A DNA stretch of 64,000 bases from assembly GCF_019091085.1 (NCBI RefSeq), contig NZ_JAGXJY010000001.1, forward strand, positions 124,001-188,000. Reading direction: 5' to 3'. Numbering within the stretch: the first letter of the stretch is position 1; every line of letters begins with the position of its first letter. This document shows positions 18,207 through 25,702 of this stretch, one piece after another. This DNA is from Mesorhizobium sp. GbtcB19 (lineage in GTDB: Bacteria > Pseudomonadota > Alphaproteobacteria > Rhizobiales > Rhizobiaceae). The notes under the pieces were generated by a model, which saw only the letters and a program-made list of their open reading frames with translations, was not told where the DNA came from and did no database searches. A program made the translations under genes and the position numbers.

Positions 18207-18232
18207 CATCATTTGATCAAAGATCAATGATG
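18207..18232. promoter_or_regulatory. Palindromic operator between gntR-type gene and catabolic operon
   Basis: TTGATC and GATCAA form a perfect 6-bp inverted repeat around AAA (18213-18227). Outer arms CATCAT and ATGATG extend the symmetry, with one extra T on the left. It lies 83 bases before the binding-protein start and 108 bases before the regulator start. That is the expected place for the FCD-type GntR regulator to control both directions. The assignment to that regulator is inference. Confidence 0.6.
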
Positions 18233-18340
18233 AAATCGTGCCTATTTCGGGTTAAGGTGCGGACGCTTGACGCAGCAGCCGGAACCCTGCATTCGGGAAA
18301 CGGGTAACAGAGCGGTCTTACGCGGGAAGATTGACAGGAG

Positions 18341-19021
18341 ATGGCTGGAGCGGCGTTCAGGAAGCCGGGTGTGGAAATCGCGCCGCTGTCCAAGGAGACC
18401 TTGCAGGACAGGGTCTACCGCCATGTCACGGAATTGATCCTCGACGGCAGCATCGTGCCCGGCGAGATGGTGACGGTGCAAAGCCTTGCCGATGCGTTCG
18501 GGGTCAGCCCGATGCCGGTCAGGGAGGCGCTGCGGCGGCTCACCGCCGCCGGCGCGCTGATGGTCGTGTCAGGCCGCTCCATAGGAATTCCGGCTCTCAG
18601 CCGCGCGCGTCTCATCGATCTCAGGAATGTCCGCTTCGAGATCGAGGCGATCGCCGCCGCATGGGCGGCCGAGCGCATGAGCGACCAGGACATCGCGCGG
18701 TTGCGCCAGCTTCTGGATGCGCTTGAACAGGCCAACGCCGCCGGCGACGTCAAATCCTACCTGCGCGCCAACTACGCCTTCCATTTCTCGATCTATCGGG
18801 CGGCGGGCTCCGAGAACATCCTCAGCATCATCGAAAATCTGTGGCTGCAGATCAGCCCCTATTTCAACATGCTGCACGATTCCGGAAACTATTCGACAGC
18901 CAACGAGCACCATCAGGAGATGTTTGCCGCATTGCGAGACCGCGACGCGCAAGCGGTCAGCAAGGCCGTCCGCGCCGATATCGACGCCGCATTCGATGTT
19001 CTGGTGGATCTGCTGAAATAG
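18341..19021 (+). CDS. GntR-family transcriptional regulator, FadR/FCD subfamily
   Basis: A 226-residue regulator. The winged helix is at residues about 18-85 (the VSPMPVREALRRL recognition helix region). It is followed by an all-helical FCD ligand domain with likely metal-binding histidines in NYAFHFSIY and ANEHHQEMF. FCD regulators usually bind small carboxylic acids, which fits a sugar-acid pathway. Divergent from the catabolic operon. The AGGAG before the ATG sits unusually close, so a GTG ten codons downstream is a possible alternative start. Confidence 0.9.
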   Translation: MAGAAFRKPGVEIAPLSKETLQDRVYRHVTELILDGSIVPGEMVTVQSLADAFGVSPMPVREALRRLTAAGALMVVSGRSIGIPALSRARLIDLRNVRFEIEAIAAAWAAERMSDQDIARLRQLLDALEQANAAGDVKSYLRANYAFHFSIYRAAGSENILSIIENLWLQISPYFNMLHDSGNYSTANEHHQEMFAALRDRDAQAVSKAVRADIDAAFDVLVDLLK

Positions 19022-19046
19022 GATCTAAGCAGCCGGCGGATGAAAT

Positions 19047-19574
19047 TCACGGCGGATCGGTCTTGCAGCTTGCGGCGATCTGGCCGATCGCTTCGGAGAG
19101 ACCCGCGAGCTCGAAATCGGCCTCGCCGCGTCCCGACAGGAGGCCGAAGCGCCATGACAGCGTCAGCCGGTTCGCCGAGGCCAGGCGCCTGATGCCGTCG
19201 TCTCCATCCCTGACCAGCGTCCTGCCATGCGCACCGACCGACCAGCTTTCGTCGGTCTTGCCGCCACCGTCGACAATGACGGAGATGGTGATCTTGCGGC
19301 TGGCGGACACCGAATCGTTGAGCTGCAGCCATTCGCTCCAGCGTGGTTCGCCATCGGGCCGGCAAGCCAAGGTCAGCACCGGGCTGTAGCCTAGCGCTCC
19401 GCCCCCGGTGATCAGCTTGTTGCTGGCATGCAGCGACGCGGTGATCTGGCCGTCGCTGCCGGCGCCGACGCTCCAGCTGCCGAGATTCGGCTCAGCCCGC
19501 GCGGCGCCGGCCGCTGCGGCAAACAAGAGCGCCGCGGCAACGACCACGCCTCTCATCATGAACCCCAGCTTCAC
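19047..19574 (-). CDS. Secreted protein of unknown function
   Basis: About 175 residues. A GTG start is preferred because GGAGG lies five bases before it; an ATG five codons later is the alternative. A signal peptide ends near GAARA, then mature EPNLGSWSV. The mature part looks like a small beta-rich periplasmic domain with two cysteines (LACRPDGE and ASCKTDPP) that could form a disulfide. I do not recognise the family. It converges on the GntR gene and is not part of that operon. Confidence 0.65.
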   Translation of the reverse strand: MKLGFMMRGVVVAAALLFAAAAGAARAEPNLGSWSVGAGSDGQITASLHASNKLITGGGALGYSPVLTLACRPDGEPRWSEWLQLNDSVSASRKITISVIVDGGGKTDESWSVGAHGRTLVRDGDDGIRRLASANRLTLSWRFGLLSGRGEADFELAGLSEAIGQIAASCKTDPP

Positions 19575-19702
19575 CAATGCCTCCAAGCGCCCGCGAATGC
19601 GATGAAGCGCAGATAATGCTCAACGGTTCGTATCGCCAGCAGCGGGCCATCAAGACAGATTGCCGGTGTTGCCGCGCCGCCACAATGAAATACCCCACAA
19701 TG

Positions 19703-19728
19703 AAAAAGGCCGCCCTGAGGCGGCCTTT
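19703..19728 (-). terminator. Rho-independent terminator of tig
   Basis: AAAGGCCGCC and GGCGGCCTTT form a 10-bp stem around a 4-base loop. On the minus strand the stem is followed by TTTTTCA. It lies about 21 bases past the trigger factor stop codon. Confidence 0.88.
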
Positions 19729-19749
19729 CGAAGTCGGTGCTGAAACCTG

Positions 19750-21234
19750 TTACTCGGCTTCCTTGGCGGCCTTTTTCTTCGGCGCGGCCTTCTTCTTCGG
19801 CTCTTCGGCCTCGTCGGCGCCTTCACTTGCCTTGGCTTCGGCCTTCTTCGAGGCAGCCTTCTTGGCCGGCTTTGCCTTGGCCGCGGTCTCGGTCTCCTCG
19901 TCGTCGGCCATCAGCTCGTCCTTGCCGACCTTGACGTCGTTGACCGAGATCTGGCCGAGCAGATAATCGACGACCTTCTCTTCGAACATCGGCGCCCGCA
20001 GCGCGTTGATGGCTTCCGGGTTGCCGCGATAGAACTCGAAGGCTTCCTGCTGCTGGTTGGCCGGGAAGCGACGCACCTGCTCGAACAGGCCGCGCTGCAG
20101 TTCCTCGTCCGACACGGTGACGCCGGCCTTCTCGCCGATCTCGGCCAGAACCAGGCCCAGGCGCACGCGGCGTTCGGCAAGGCGCATATATTCGGCGCGC
20201 GCCTCTTCTTCCGTCGTCTCTTCGTCGGCGAAGGTACGGCCGGCGGCCTCGAGGTCGCGGTTGACCTGTGCCCAGATGTTGTTGAACTCGGCCTCGACGA
20301 GCTTCGACGGCGCCTCGAACGAATAGGAAGCATCGAGCTGGTCGAGCAGTTGGCGCTTCACCTTCTGGCGGGTCATCGAGCCGAACTGGTTCTCGATCTG
20401 GCCGCGCACGATCTCGCGCAGGCGCTCCAACGATTCCAGTCCGAGATTCTTGGCCGTCTCGTCATTGACCTCCAGCGCGCCGGGTGCCGACACTTCCTTG
20501 ACGGTGACGTCGAAGGTAGCTTCCTTGCCGGCCAGATGCGCCGCCTGGTAGTTTTCAGGGAATGTGACGGTGACCTGCTTCTCATCGCCGGCCTTCGTGC
20601 CGACCAGTTGGTCCTCGAAGCCCGGGATGAACTCCTTGGAGCCGAGCACCAGCGGCTGGTCGGTGCCGGCGCCGCCGGCGAAAGCCTCGCCGCCGATCTT
20701 GCCGAGATAATCGATGGTCACGCGGTCGCCCTCGGCGGCCTTGCCGGTCTTCGGCTCGTAGCTGCGCGCCGATTCGGCAACGCGCTTGACCTGATCGTCG
20801 ACTTCCGATTCCGGCACGTCGTAGACCTGACGCGTCACCTTGATGTCGGAGAAGTCCTTGATCTCGATCGCCGGGATGACTTCGTAATTGAGGCTGAACT
20901 CGAAGTCGGAGCCGCCGGCCAGGATCTTCTCGGCCTCCTTCTCGTCCTCGGTCATGATCACTTCGGGCTGCATGGCGGCCTTTTCGCCGCGACCCGAGAT
21001 GATCGAACGGGTCGAGTCGTTGAGGATCTCGTTCACGACCTCGGCCATGAACGACTTGCCGTACATCTTGCGCAGGTGCTGCACCGGCACCTTGCCCGGG
21101 CGGAAGCCGTTGATGCGCACCTTGTCGCGGGCATCGGTAAGCCGCGCCATCAGCTTGGCTTCCATGTCACCGGCCGGCACGGTGATCTTGATCTCGCGCT
21201 TGAGACCGGAGTTGAGCGTTTCGGTGACTTGCAT
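19750..21234 (-). CDS. tig: Trigger factor (ribosome-associated chaperone/PPIase)
   Basis: A 494-residue chaperone. The N-terminal ribosome-binding domain has the signature GFRPGKVP near residue 44. The FKBP-like PPIase domain lies at about 160-250 ([14 protein letters not shown]). The C-terminal chaperone arms follow, and the last 50 residues or so are a Lys/Ala/Glu tail. That tail makes it longer than the E. coli protein (432) and is common in rhizobia. Acts on nascent chains at the ribosome exit. Single gene with its own terminator. Confidence 0.97.
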   Translation of the reverse strand: MQVTETLNSGLKREIKITVPAGDMEAKLMARLTDARDKVRINGFRPGKVPVQHLRKMYGKSFMAEVVNEILNDSTRSIISGRGEKAAMQPEVIMTEDEKEAEKILAGGSDFEFSLNYEVIPAIEIKDFSDIKVTRQVYDVPESEVDDQVKRVAESARSYEPKTGKAAEGDRVTIDYLGKIGGEAFAGGAGTDQPLVLGSKEFIPGFEDQLVGTKAGDEKQVTVTFPENYQAAHLAGKEATFDVTVKEVSAPGALEVNDETAKNLGLESLERLREIVRGQIENQFGSMTRQKVKRQLLDQLDASYSFEAPSKLVEAEFNNIWAQVNRDLEAAGRTFADEETTEEEARAEYMRLAERRVRLGLVLAEIGEKAGVTVSDEELQRGLFEQVRRFPANQQQEAFEFYRGNPEAINALRAPMFEEKVVDYLLGQISVNDVKVGKDELMADDEETETAAKAKPAKKAASKKAEAKASEGADEAEEPKKKAAPKKKAAKEAE

Positions 21235-21577
21235 CCTAGAACCTTTGTTTTCAACAATGAGACTGCCAAACGGTCCTAGCCGTTTACAGCCTGCCGGTAT
21301 GATGTTGCCGGAAATGGCTTTTGGTACGGAACCTGGCGATTTGACCGCTAACGCGGTTCAAACTCCCTTGAACTACGCCTTGCCAGATGCGAATAAGTCT
21401 TTGTTTTTCCTATAACTTTTCACATCTTGCAGAAGCGGAAACTCACGTTCCGTCACATTCGACACGCCTTTTGTCACAGGCTAGGCCAATTTTCAACTAT
21501 CTTCGCGTCTAGCCGGATAAGCATGATCTGAGCCCCGACATTGACAGAATGATGGCTACATGGGATTGCCGGGGAAA
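21235..21577. other. Intergenic region between tig and tRNA-Leu
   Basis: No coding frame of note in about 340 bases. A near-perfect inverted repeat, TTTGACCGC and GCGGTTCAAA, lies at 21340-21362, roughly 110 bases upstream of tig, and may be a control site. The stretch from about 21390 is AT-richer than its surroundings. A TTGACA box at 21541-21546 lies 31 bases before the tRNA and could be its -35; no good -10 is evident. Confidence 0.45.
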
Positions 21578-21662
21578 GCGGATGTGGCGGAATTGGTAGA
21601 CGCCCTGGATTTAGGTTCCAGTGCCGAAAGGCGTGGGGGTTCGAGTCCCTTCATCCGCACCA
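21578..21662 (+). tRNA. tRNA-Leu (anticodon UAG)
   Basis: An 85-base gene including an encoded CCA. Acceptor arms GCGGATG and CATCCGC pair fully. The anticodon stem CTGGA/TCCAG holds the loop TTTAGGT, giving anticodon TAG. A long variable arm (TGCCGAAAGGCG) and the T arm GGTTCGAGTCC are those of a class II leucine tRNA. It reads CUA and related leucine codons. Confidence 0.96.
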
Positions 21663-21889
21663 TCCTTCGCTCTGACCAGCTTCGGGTGGCAAGCCACCTG
21701 GAGCTCGCTAGAGCGTAGGGTGTCCTCCGAAGCCGTGGAGAAGGTGGACCGGCACCAACATCCCCTGACAGCGCAAACGAGCCCCTTATACTCGGGTAGA
21801 CAACGCTGCCTTCGCGCATCCGACGCACTTGAAATAGCCCATTAACAGGTTCTTAGTTGCAACAGGCAGGTTGGGGGCTCTGTCAGGTT

Positions 21890-22924
21890 GTGCGCGTAGT
21901 TTCTTTAGTTCTGGGGATCGGGTCAGCTCTCGCGGCGGCAACGTCCCAGGTTGAGGCTTTGGAGTACACTCCGGCTTCTCCTCCGGGTCAGCGGCCAATG
22001 CTCGTTGTCTCCGGTGAGTTCGACGCCAATGAGTCCCTGAACGGCTTTAACCGCGCTGTTGCGAGCAGCGGGGCCAAGGTGATTATATTCAACTCCCCCG
22101 GCGGCAACGTCGGCGGAGCCATTCGGTTGGGGCGTATGATCCGCGCAGCCGGGTTGGACACGCTTCAGCTTCGCCAATTGCAGTGCGCTTCAGCTTGCTC
22201 GCTGGCTTTCCTGGGCGGCATCCACCGTTTCGCCGAACCAGATTCCATCGGCATTCATCGGGCGTTTCTCAAACCGGCTGACGGGATGTCCACCCAAGAA
22301 GCGGAGGCCCGTGTCCAGCTCGGAACGGCCGCAATCACATCCTATGTCGTCGAGATGGGAGCGGACCCCAAGCTGCTGGAATTGGCCGCGAGCTATGGCA
22401 AGCATGACTTAAGATATCTATCGGCCAACGAAATGGCTGAGTTGCGTGTGACCAATGTCGCGGTGAACCAGTCGCCCGCAGATACATCGCAGGTGCCAAC
22501 GAGGCCAAACCCCGCCCCGGTATCTGTGCCTGCACCCGACGCCAGGCAACAGCCGGAGAGCATTGCGGTCGCCTTCGTCCGGAATCTCATCGAGCACCAT
22601 GGCGACAACGACGATTTCGCTCTTGCCCAGGTCCAGGCGTCCTACGCTCCCAAGGTCGACTATTATGGCAAGCCAACCAGCTTGAGGTCGATCATCCAGG
22701 ACAAGAGGAACTACTACAAGCGATGGCCCAATCGCGTGTCTAACGTCCGCGATGAAAGCATTGCGGTCACCTGCGCCGACGATCGCTGCACGGTCTCCGG
22801 CGTCTACGACTGGGTTGTGCGCAGCCCTTCGAAGCAGGAAAAAGGCGCAGCCAACTTCAGCTATACGATATCGATCGGTCCCTATCCCAAAATCATCGCG
22901 GAGACCGGCAATATTCAACGGTAA
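21890..22924 (+). CDS. Periplasmic Clp/crotonase-fold protein with C-terminal NTF2-like domain
   Basis: About 344 residues from a GTG that places a signal peptide (VSLVLGIGSALAAATS) at the N-terminus; a TTG eleven codons upstream is possible. The N-terminal half has the features of COG3904-type periplasmic Clp-fold proteins: NSPGGNVGGAIRLG and the nucleophile region CASACSLAFLGG. After a Pro-rich linker near 215-235, the last 110 residues resemble an NTF2/SnoaL-like domain (a VDYYG...YYKRWP pattern). The likely catalytic serine is in SAC. Codon use looks less GC-biased than in neighbours, and it lies next to a tRNA. Substrate unknown. Confidence 0.7.
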   Translation: MRVVSLVLGIGSALAAATSQVEALEYTPASPPGQRPMLVVSGEFDANESLNGFNRAVASSGAKVIIFNSPGGNVGGAIRLGRMIRAAGLDTLQLRQLQCASACSLAFLGGIHRFAEPDSIGIHRAFLKPADGMSTQEAEARVQLGTAAITSYVVEMGADPKLLELAASYGKHDLRYLSANEMAELRVTNVAVNQSPADTSQVPTRPNPAPVSVPAPDARQQPESIAVAFVRNLIEHHGDNDDFALAQVQASYAPKVDYYGKPTSLRSIIQDKRNYYKRWPNRVSNVRDESIAVTCADDRCTVSGVYDWVVRSPSKQEKGAANFSYTISIGPYPKIIAETGNIQR

Positions 22925-22972
22925 CCGAGACCATCATACGGGCTGTCGCTGACGCCAAGGCCCTTAAACGCC

Positions 22973-23554
22973 CTAATATAGCGGCTCCTCGAACAGCGTC
23001 TTGTCGCCATCCATCAGCGCCTTGATCTGCGCCGTGCCGTTGGCCGAGAGCGCCAGCTTGATGCCGAACGGCCGCACGCGAATCTCGTCCTGGATCGTCA
23101 CGCCCTCGCCTTCCGGCAGGTAGAAGCGGTCGATCCCGTAGTCCGGCGCGACCGTCGCGTCCGCGTCACGCAGACCCCAACCTTCGGCGACGCGTCCGGC
23201 AATATCGGCCTCGTCCGGGCCGGCCGGCGCCGGCGCCTGGCCGAACCAGGCGGTGGTCGGCTGCCAGTAGCCGTCAGCGCCCTTCTTCAGCCGCACCACG
23301 ATCGATGTGTCGTCGCTGGAGAGCTTGCCCTCCGGAATGTTGGCGATCAGCTTCACCGGGATCCGCGAAATGTTGTTGTTGAGCGAGATATAGTCGCCGC
23401 GCAGCAGATCGCGCGGATCGACGGGCTGCACCTTCAGAAGCACTTCCTTGCCGTTGCGCAGGATGGCGGCGCGGCCGGCGATGATCCAGCTGAGAAAGCC
23501 GATCTGGACAAGTGCCAGCACCAGCGCCGAGACGATCAGTTTCTTGCCGGTCAT
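22973..23554 (-). CDS. GDYXXLXY-family membrane-anchored protein
   Basis: A 193-residue protein with one N-terminal helix (VSALVLALVQIGFLSWII) and a periplasmic domain. The family motif region LLRGDYISLNN is near residues 50-60. Proteins of this family are almost always encoded next to a DUF2157 membrane protein, as here, where the two overlap by four bases. The biochemical role is not established. The divergence of the motif's last residues (SLNN instead of xLxY) is noted. Confidence 0.85.
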   Translation of the reverse strand: MTGKKLIVSALVLALVQIGFLSWIIAGRAAILRNGKEVLLKVQPVDPRDLLRGDYISLNNNISRIPVKLIANIPEGKLSSDDTSIVVRLKKGADGYWQPTTAWFGQAPAPAGPDEADIAGRVAEGWGLRDADATVAPDYGIDRFYLPEGEGVTIQDEIRVRPFGIKLALSANGTAQIKALMDGDKTLFEEPLY

Positions 23555-24669
23555 GCGGTTGCTCCTGTCCCGGCGGGCGCTTTCATGCGCTTTTCGATGC
23601 GGATGATGACCAGCGCCAGAATGCCGAGCAGCACCGCCGCCGCCAGGAAGAAGCCCGCCGTATCCAGCATCGACTGCAAGGTGACGCTGTAGATGATGGC
23701 GAGTTCGAAGGCGAAGCCGGCATAGGCCAGCCAGCGCAGCCCCCTGCTCTCGCGGCCCGCCAGCATGATTGCCGCCACGATGCCGGCCAGCGCTGCGATC
23801 GAGGCGACGGCAAAGCCGCTGTTGTAAGTGCTTTCATCGGCCAGATCGAACTGGATTATCGCCACGCCGGTGAGGAAGCCGAACAGGGCATGCAAGGGCA
23901 GCCGGCCGCCAAGCTGAAGGATCCTGTCGACCGGATCGCCGGCAAAGACGGAAGCAGCAAAGAGCAGGGCCGAGACGATGGCCAGCGACACGCCCACCGG
24001 CAGCGTGTTGTGATCCGTCGCCAGCAGCACCAGATAGAGAATGACCGACAGTACTAGCAGGTGACGCGCGGCCTGGCTGCGCGTCCAGAACGAAATGGCG
24101 AACAGGACGATCGCCACGACGATGAAGAGATGCGGAATTTCCGCCCGCCAGTAGAAGCCGAAGCCCTTGAGCACCAGCCATGCGTCGGCAATGCCGATCG
24201 CCGCCACGGTCAGCGGGTTCGAACGCAGCGCCACGGCAGCTAGCGCGGTGCCGGCGCACCAGGTGAGCAGCGCCGAGGTCTCGTCGCCCGAAAGGTGGTA
24301 CATCTGGCCGATCAGCGCGATCGATCCGCCGAAGGCCGCGGCGGCAACGATCCACAGCGCTTCGCCGATCGCTGCGTGGTCGCGCGTTTTCAGCACCGCA
24401 CCGCCGACATAGCCGCCAAGGATCAAGGCAAAAAGTGCCGCCACGCGCAGCAGACGCGGGAACGCCTCCCAATTGGCAGCGACGAAGATCAGGATCGCGG
24501 CGCCGAACAGAAGTGCCGCCATCATCGCCAGGATCGAGCCGAAGCTCAGGGACGCGCGCTCATTGGCGGCGACGTCGCGCGTCAATGCATCCGCCGTGGC
24601 AGGATCGATCAGCCCTGCCTCGCGCCAGCGGGCGATATCCGCCCTTACCCGTGTCGCATAGCCCGCCAT
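23551..24669 (-). CDS. DUF2157 polytopic membrane protein
   Basis: A 372-residue protein. A cytosolic N-terminal segment of about 35 residues (RADIARWREAGLIDPATADAL) matches the start of DUF2157. Ten or more predicted membrane helices follow. It is coupled by overlap to the GDYXXLXY gene, and the pair is presumed to work together at the inner membrane; no reaction is known. Upstream lies a palindromic repeat and then the DUF1127 locus in the other direction. Confidence 0.85.
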   Translation of the reverse strand: MAGYATRVRADIARWREAGLIDPATADALTRDVAANERASLSFGSILAMMAALLFGAAILIFVAANWEAFPRLLRVAALFALILGGYVGGAVLKTRDHAAIGEALWIVAAAAFGGSIALIGQMYHLSGDETSALLTWCAGTALAAVALRSNPLTVAAIGIADAWLVLKGFGFYWRAEIPHLFIVVAIVLFAISFWTRSQAARHLLVLSVILYLVLLATDHNTLPVGVSLAIVSALLFAASVFAGDPVDRILQLGGRLPLHALFGFLTGVAIIQFDLADESTYNSGFAVASIAALAGIVAAIMLAGRESRGLRWLAYAGFAFELAIIYSVTLQSMLDTAGFFLAAAVLLGILALVIIRIEKRMKAPAGTGATA

Positions 24670-24971
24670 GCTTTTCCCCCGAGCCTAGAGCATGATGCCG
24701 AAAAGTGTGAAGCGGTTTTCGGACGACATCATGCTCCGCTTTTTTGATTTAAGAGCCATTTCCTTAGCCGGAACAGCCAAACCGTTGACGCGGCGGCATT
24801 TTTCCGATTCGGCCTTCATTGTGACGCAGGCGTGAATAGCCGTTAATGTTGCATTGCACAATTTGCATTGCTGCCATGCGCCAACAGCACTTTTAAACCG
24901 ATATTATCCCACCTATTTTCTGTTCGTACACAAACGGAATGATCCGAACCAAAGACGAAACGAGAACTACC
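24670..24971. other. Intergenic region upstream of the DUF1127 pair
   Basis: About 300 bases without a gene. The left part is a palindromic repeat (24688-24736). The right part is AT-rich and should hold the promoter of the DUF1127/sRNA locus. Two copies of TTGCATTGC lie about 15 bases apart near 24849-24870. No convincing sigma-70 pair was found, so a stress sigma factor is possible. Confidence 0.45.
24688..24736. repeat. Palindromic intergenic repeat, copy A
   Basis: A 49-base element. Outer arms GAGCATGATG and CATCATGCTC pair perfectly; inner arms CCGAAAA and TTTTCGG also pair. The same architecture occurs at 31001-31049. It sits between the DUF2157 gene and the DUF1127 locus. Such elements are common between genes in rhizobia and probably form hairpins in RNA. 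Confidence 0.85.
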
Positions 24972-25112
24972 ATGAACCTGATCCGCAACTACCGCAACTG
25001 GCGCCGCTACCGGGACACCGTCTCCGAGCTGAGCCGCCTGTCGAACCGTGAACTGACCGACCTCGGCATCAGCCGCAGCGACATCCACTACGTCGCCCGC
25101 AAGGCGGTCTAA
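24972..25112 (+). CDS. DUF1127 (YjiS-like) small protein 1
   Basis: A 46-residue basic protein, with MNLIRNYRNWRRYRDTV at the start and LSNRELTDLGISRSDI in the middle, ending VARKAV. This is the full DUF1127 pattern: an arginine-rich amphipathic helix and a second helix with the L-x-D-L-G-I core. In Rhodobacter a DUF1127 protein (CcaF1) binds RNA and is cotranscribed with the CcsR small RNAs; the arrangement here is the same. It is followed after 51 bases by a close paralogue. Confidence 0.9.
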   Translation: MNLIRNYRNWRRYRDTVSELSRLSNRELTDLGISRSDIHYVARKAV

Positions 25113-25163
25113 TCCGCTTCGGGCCGCAAATGGTCCGAACCAGTTTTGAAGAGAGTAACGACA

Positions 25164-25304
25164 ATGAACCTGATCCGCAGCTATCGTAACTGGCGCGTCT
25201 ACCGCGACACCGTTACTGAGCTGGGTCGGCTTTCGAACCGCCAGCTCCATGATCTCGGCATCGTTCGCGACGAGATCAAGATGGTCGCCCGCAAGGCGAT
25301 CTAA
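25164..25304 (+). CDS. DUF1127 (YjiS-like) small protein 2
   Basis: A second 46-residue DUF1127 protein, with MNLIRSYRNWRVYRDTV at the start and LSNRQLHDLGIVRDEI in the middle, ending VARKAI. It is the same length as the first and shares about two thirds of its residues, so it is a tandem duplicate. Its TAA is followed after only about eight bases by the first anti-Shine-Dalgarno hairpin. That RNA is therefore probably made from the 3' untranslated part of this message. A GAGAG ribosome site precedes the ATG. Confidence 0.9.
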   Translation: MNLIRSYRNWRVYRDTVTELGRLSNRQLHDLGIVRDEIKMVARKAI

Positions 25305-25306
25305 GT

Positions 25307-25428
25307 AAGGAATTTCGCCAGGGTCGACCTCCTCCCCGACCCTGACGAATACGGTCAACCTTCACCTCCTCCCGAGGGTTGACCACCGAAACGGCGCCCG
25401 CCGGACCTCCTCCCCCGGCGGGCGTTGT
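25307..25428 (+). ncRNA. CCTCCTCCC-loop small RNA, copy 1 (alpha-r14/NfeR1- or CcsR-like)
   Basis: Three hairpins in a row, each with the identical loop ACCTCCTCCC. Hairpin 1 has stem CAGGGTCG/CGACCCTG (loop 25327-25336). Hairpin 2 has an 11-bp stem at 25353-25363 and 25374-25384 (loop 25364-25373). Hairpin 3 has stem CGCCCGCCGG/CCGGCGGGCG (loop 25405-25414) and then TTGTT, so it doubles as terminator. The loop is complementary to Shine-Dalgarno sequences. Loops of this kind define the NfeR1/alpha-r14 RNAs of rhizobia and the CcsR RNAs of Rhodobacter. The 5' end is estimated. Confidence 0.88.
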
Positions 25429-25434
25429 TCAGCA

Positions 25435-25478
25435 GTGAACGTAGTTCGTCTTCCAAGCGAACGAAGTTCGTCTTCCAG
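25435..25478 (+). repeat. 22-bp tandem direct repeat between the two small RNA copies
   Basis: Two adjacent 22-base units (25435-25456 and 25457-25478) that match at 19 positions, both containing AGTTCGTCTTCCA. A small hairpin (AGGGG/CCCCT, 25477-25492) follows. The spacer is about 75 bases and could hold a processing site or a promoter for the second RNA; I cannot tell which. Confidence 0.7.
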
Positions 25479-25502
25479 GGGTTTCGCCCCCTCTAAAAAG
25501 CG

Positions 25503-25630
25503 AAAGGAATTTCGTCAAAGCCGACCTCCTCCCCGGCGATGACGAATTAGGTCGATCTTCACCTCCTCCCGAGGATCGACCAACAAAACGACACCCGCCG
25601 GACCTCCTCCCCCGGCGGGTGTTGTTGTTT
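25503..25630 (+). ncRNA. CCTCCTCCC-loop small RNA, copy 2 (alpha-r14/NfeR1- or CcsR-like)
   Basis: A second triplet of hairpins, again with loop ACCTCCTCCC at 25524-25533, 25561-25570 and 25602-25611. Both copies begin with AAGGAATTTCG. The second hairpin keeps 11 pairs although two pairs differ from copy 1 (A-T to G-C and C-G to T-A); the third stem shows a similar double change. This covariation shows that the structure is selected. The last stem ACACCCGCCGG/CCGGCGGGTGT is followed by TGTTGTTT and should terminate transcription. trmFO starts about 70 bases further on. Confidence 0.88.
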
Positions 25631-25702
25631 CTGGCGCAGGCACCCGCGCCCGTTCTCAGCCGGCAATTGCAATCGCGTTCTCAAGCGACTATTCCGGCGC
25701 TC

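Noticed and set aside
18213..18227. FNR/FixK box upstream of the catabolic operon
   Set aside because: The half-sites TTGAT and ATCAA are present, but the spacer is five bases, not four as in FNR/FixK sites. The longer dyad around it fits a GntR operator better.
21578..22972. Integrated genetic element at tRNA-Leu
   Set aside because: No integrase gene and no second copy of the tRNA 3' end were seen downstream; only a single gene of unusual composition supports the idea.
24843..25358. Open frame on the minus strand covering both DUF1127 genes
   Set aside because: It runs antisense to two clear DUF1127 copies; its internal repetition merely mirrors their duplication.
25313..25625. CRISPR-like array from regularly repeated CCTCCTCCC elements
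   Set aside because: The repeated 10-base element is always a hairpin loop with covarying stems, there are no unique spacers of constant length, and no cas gene is nearby.
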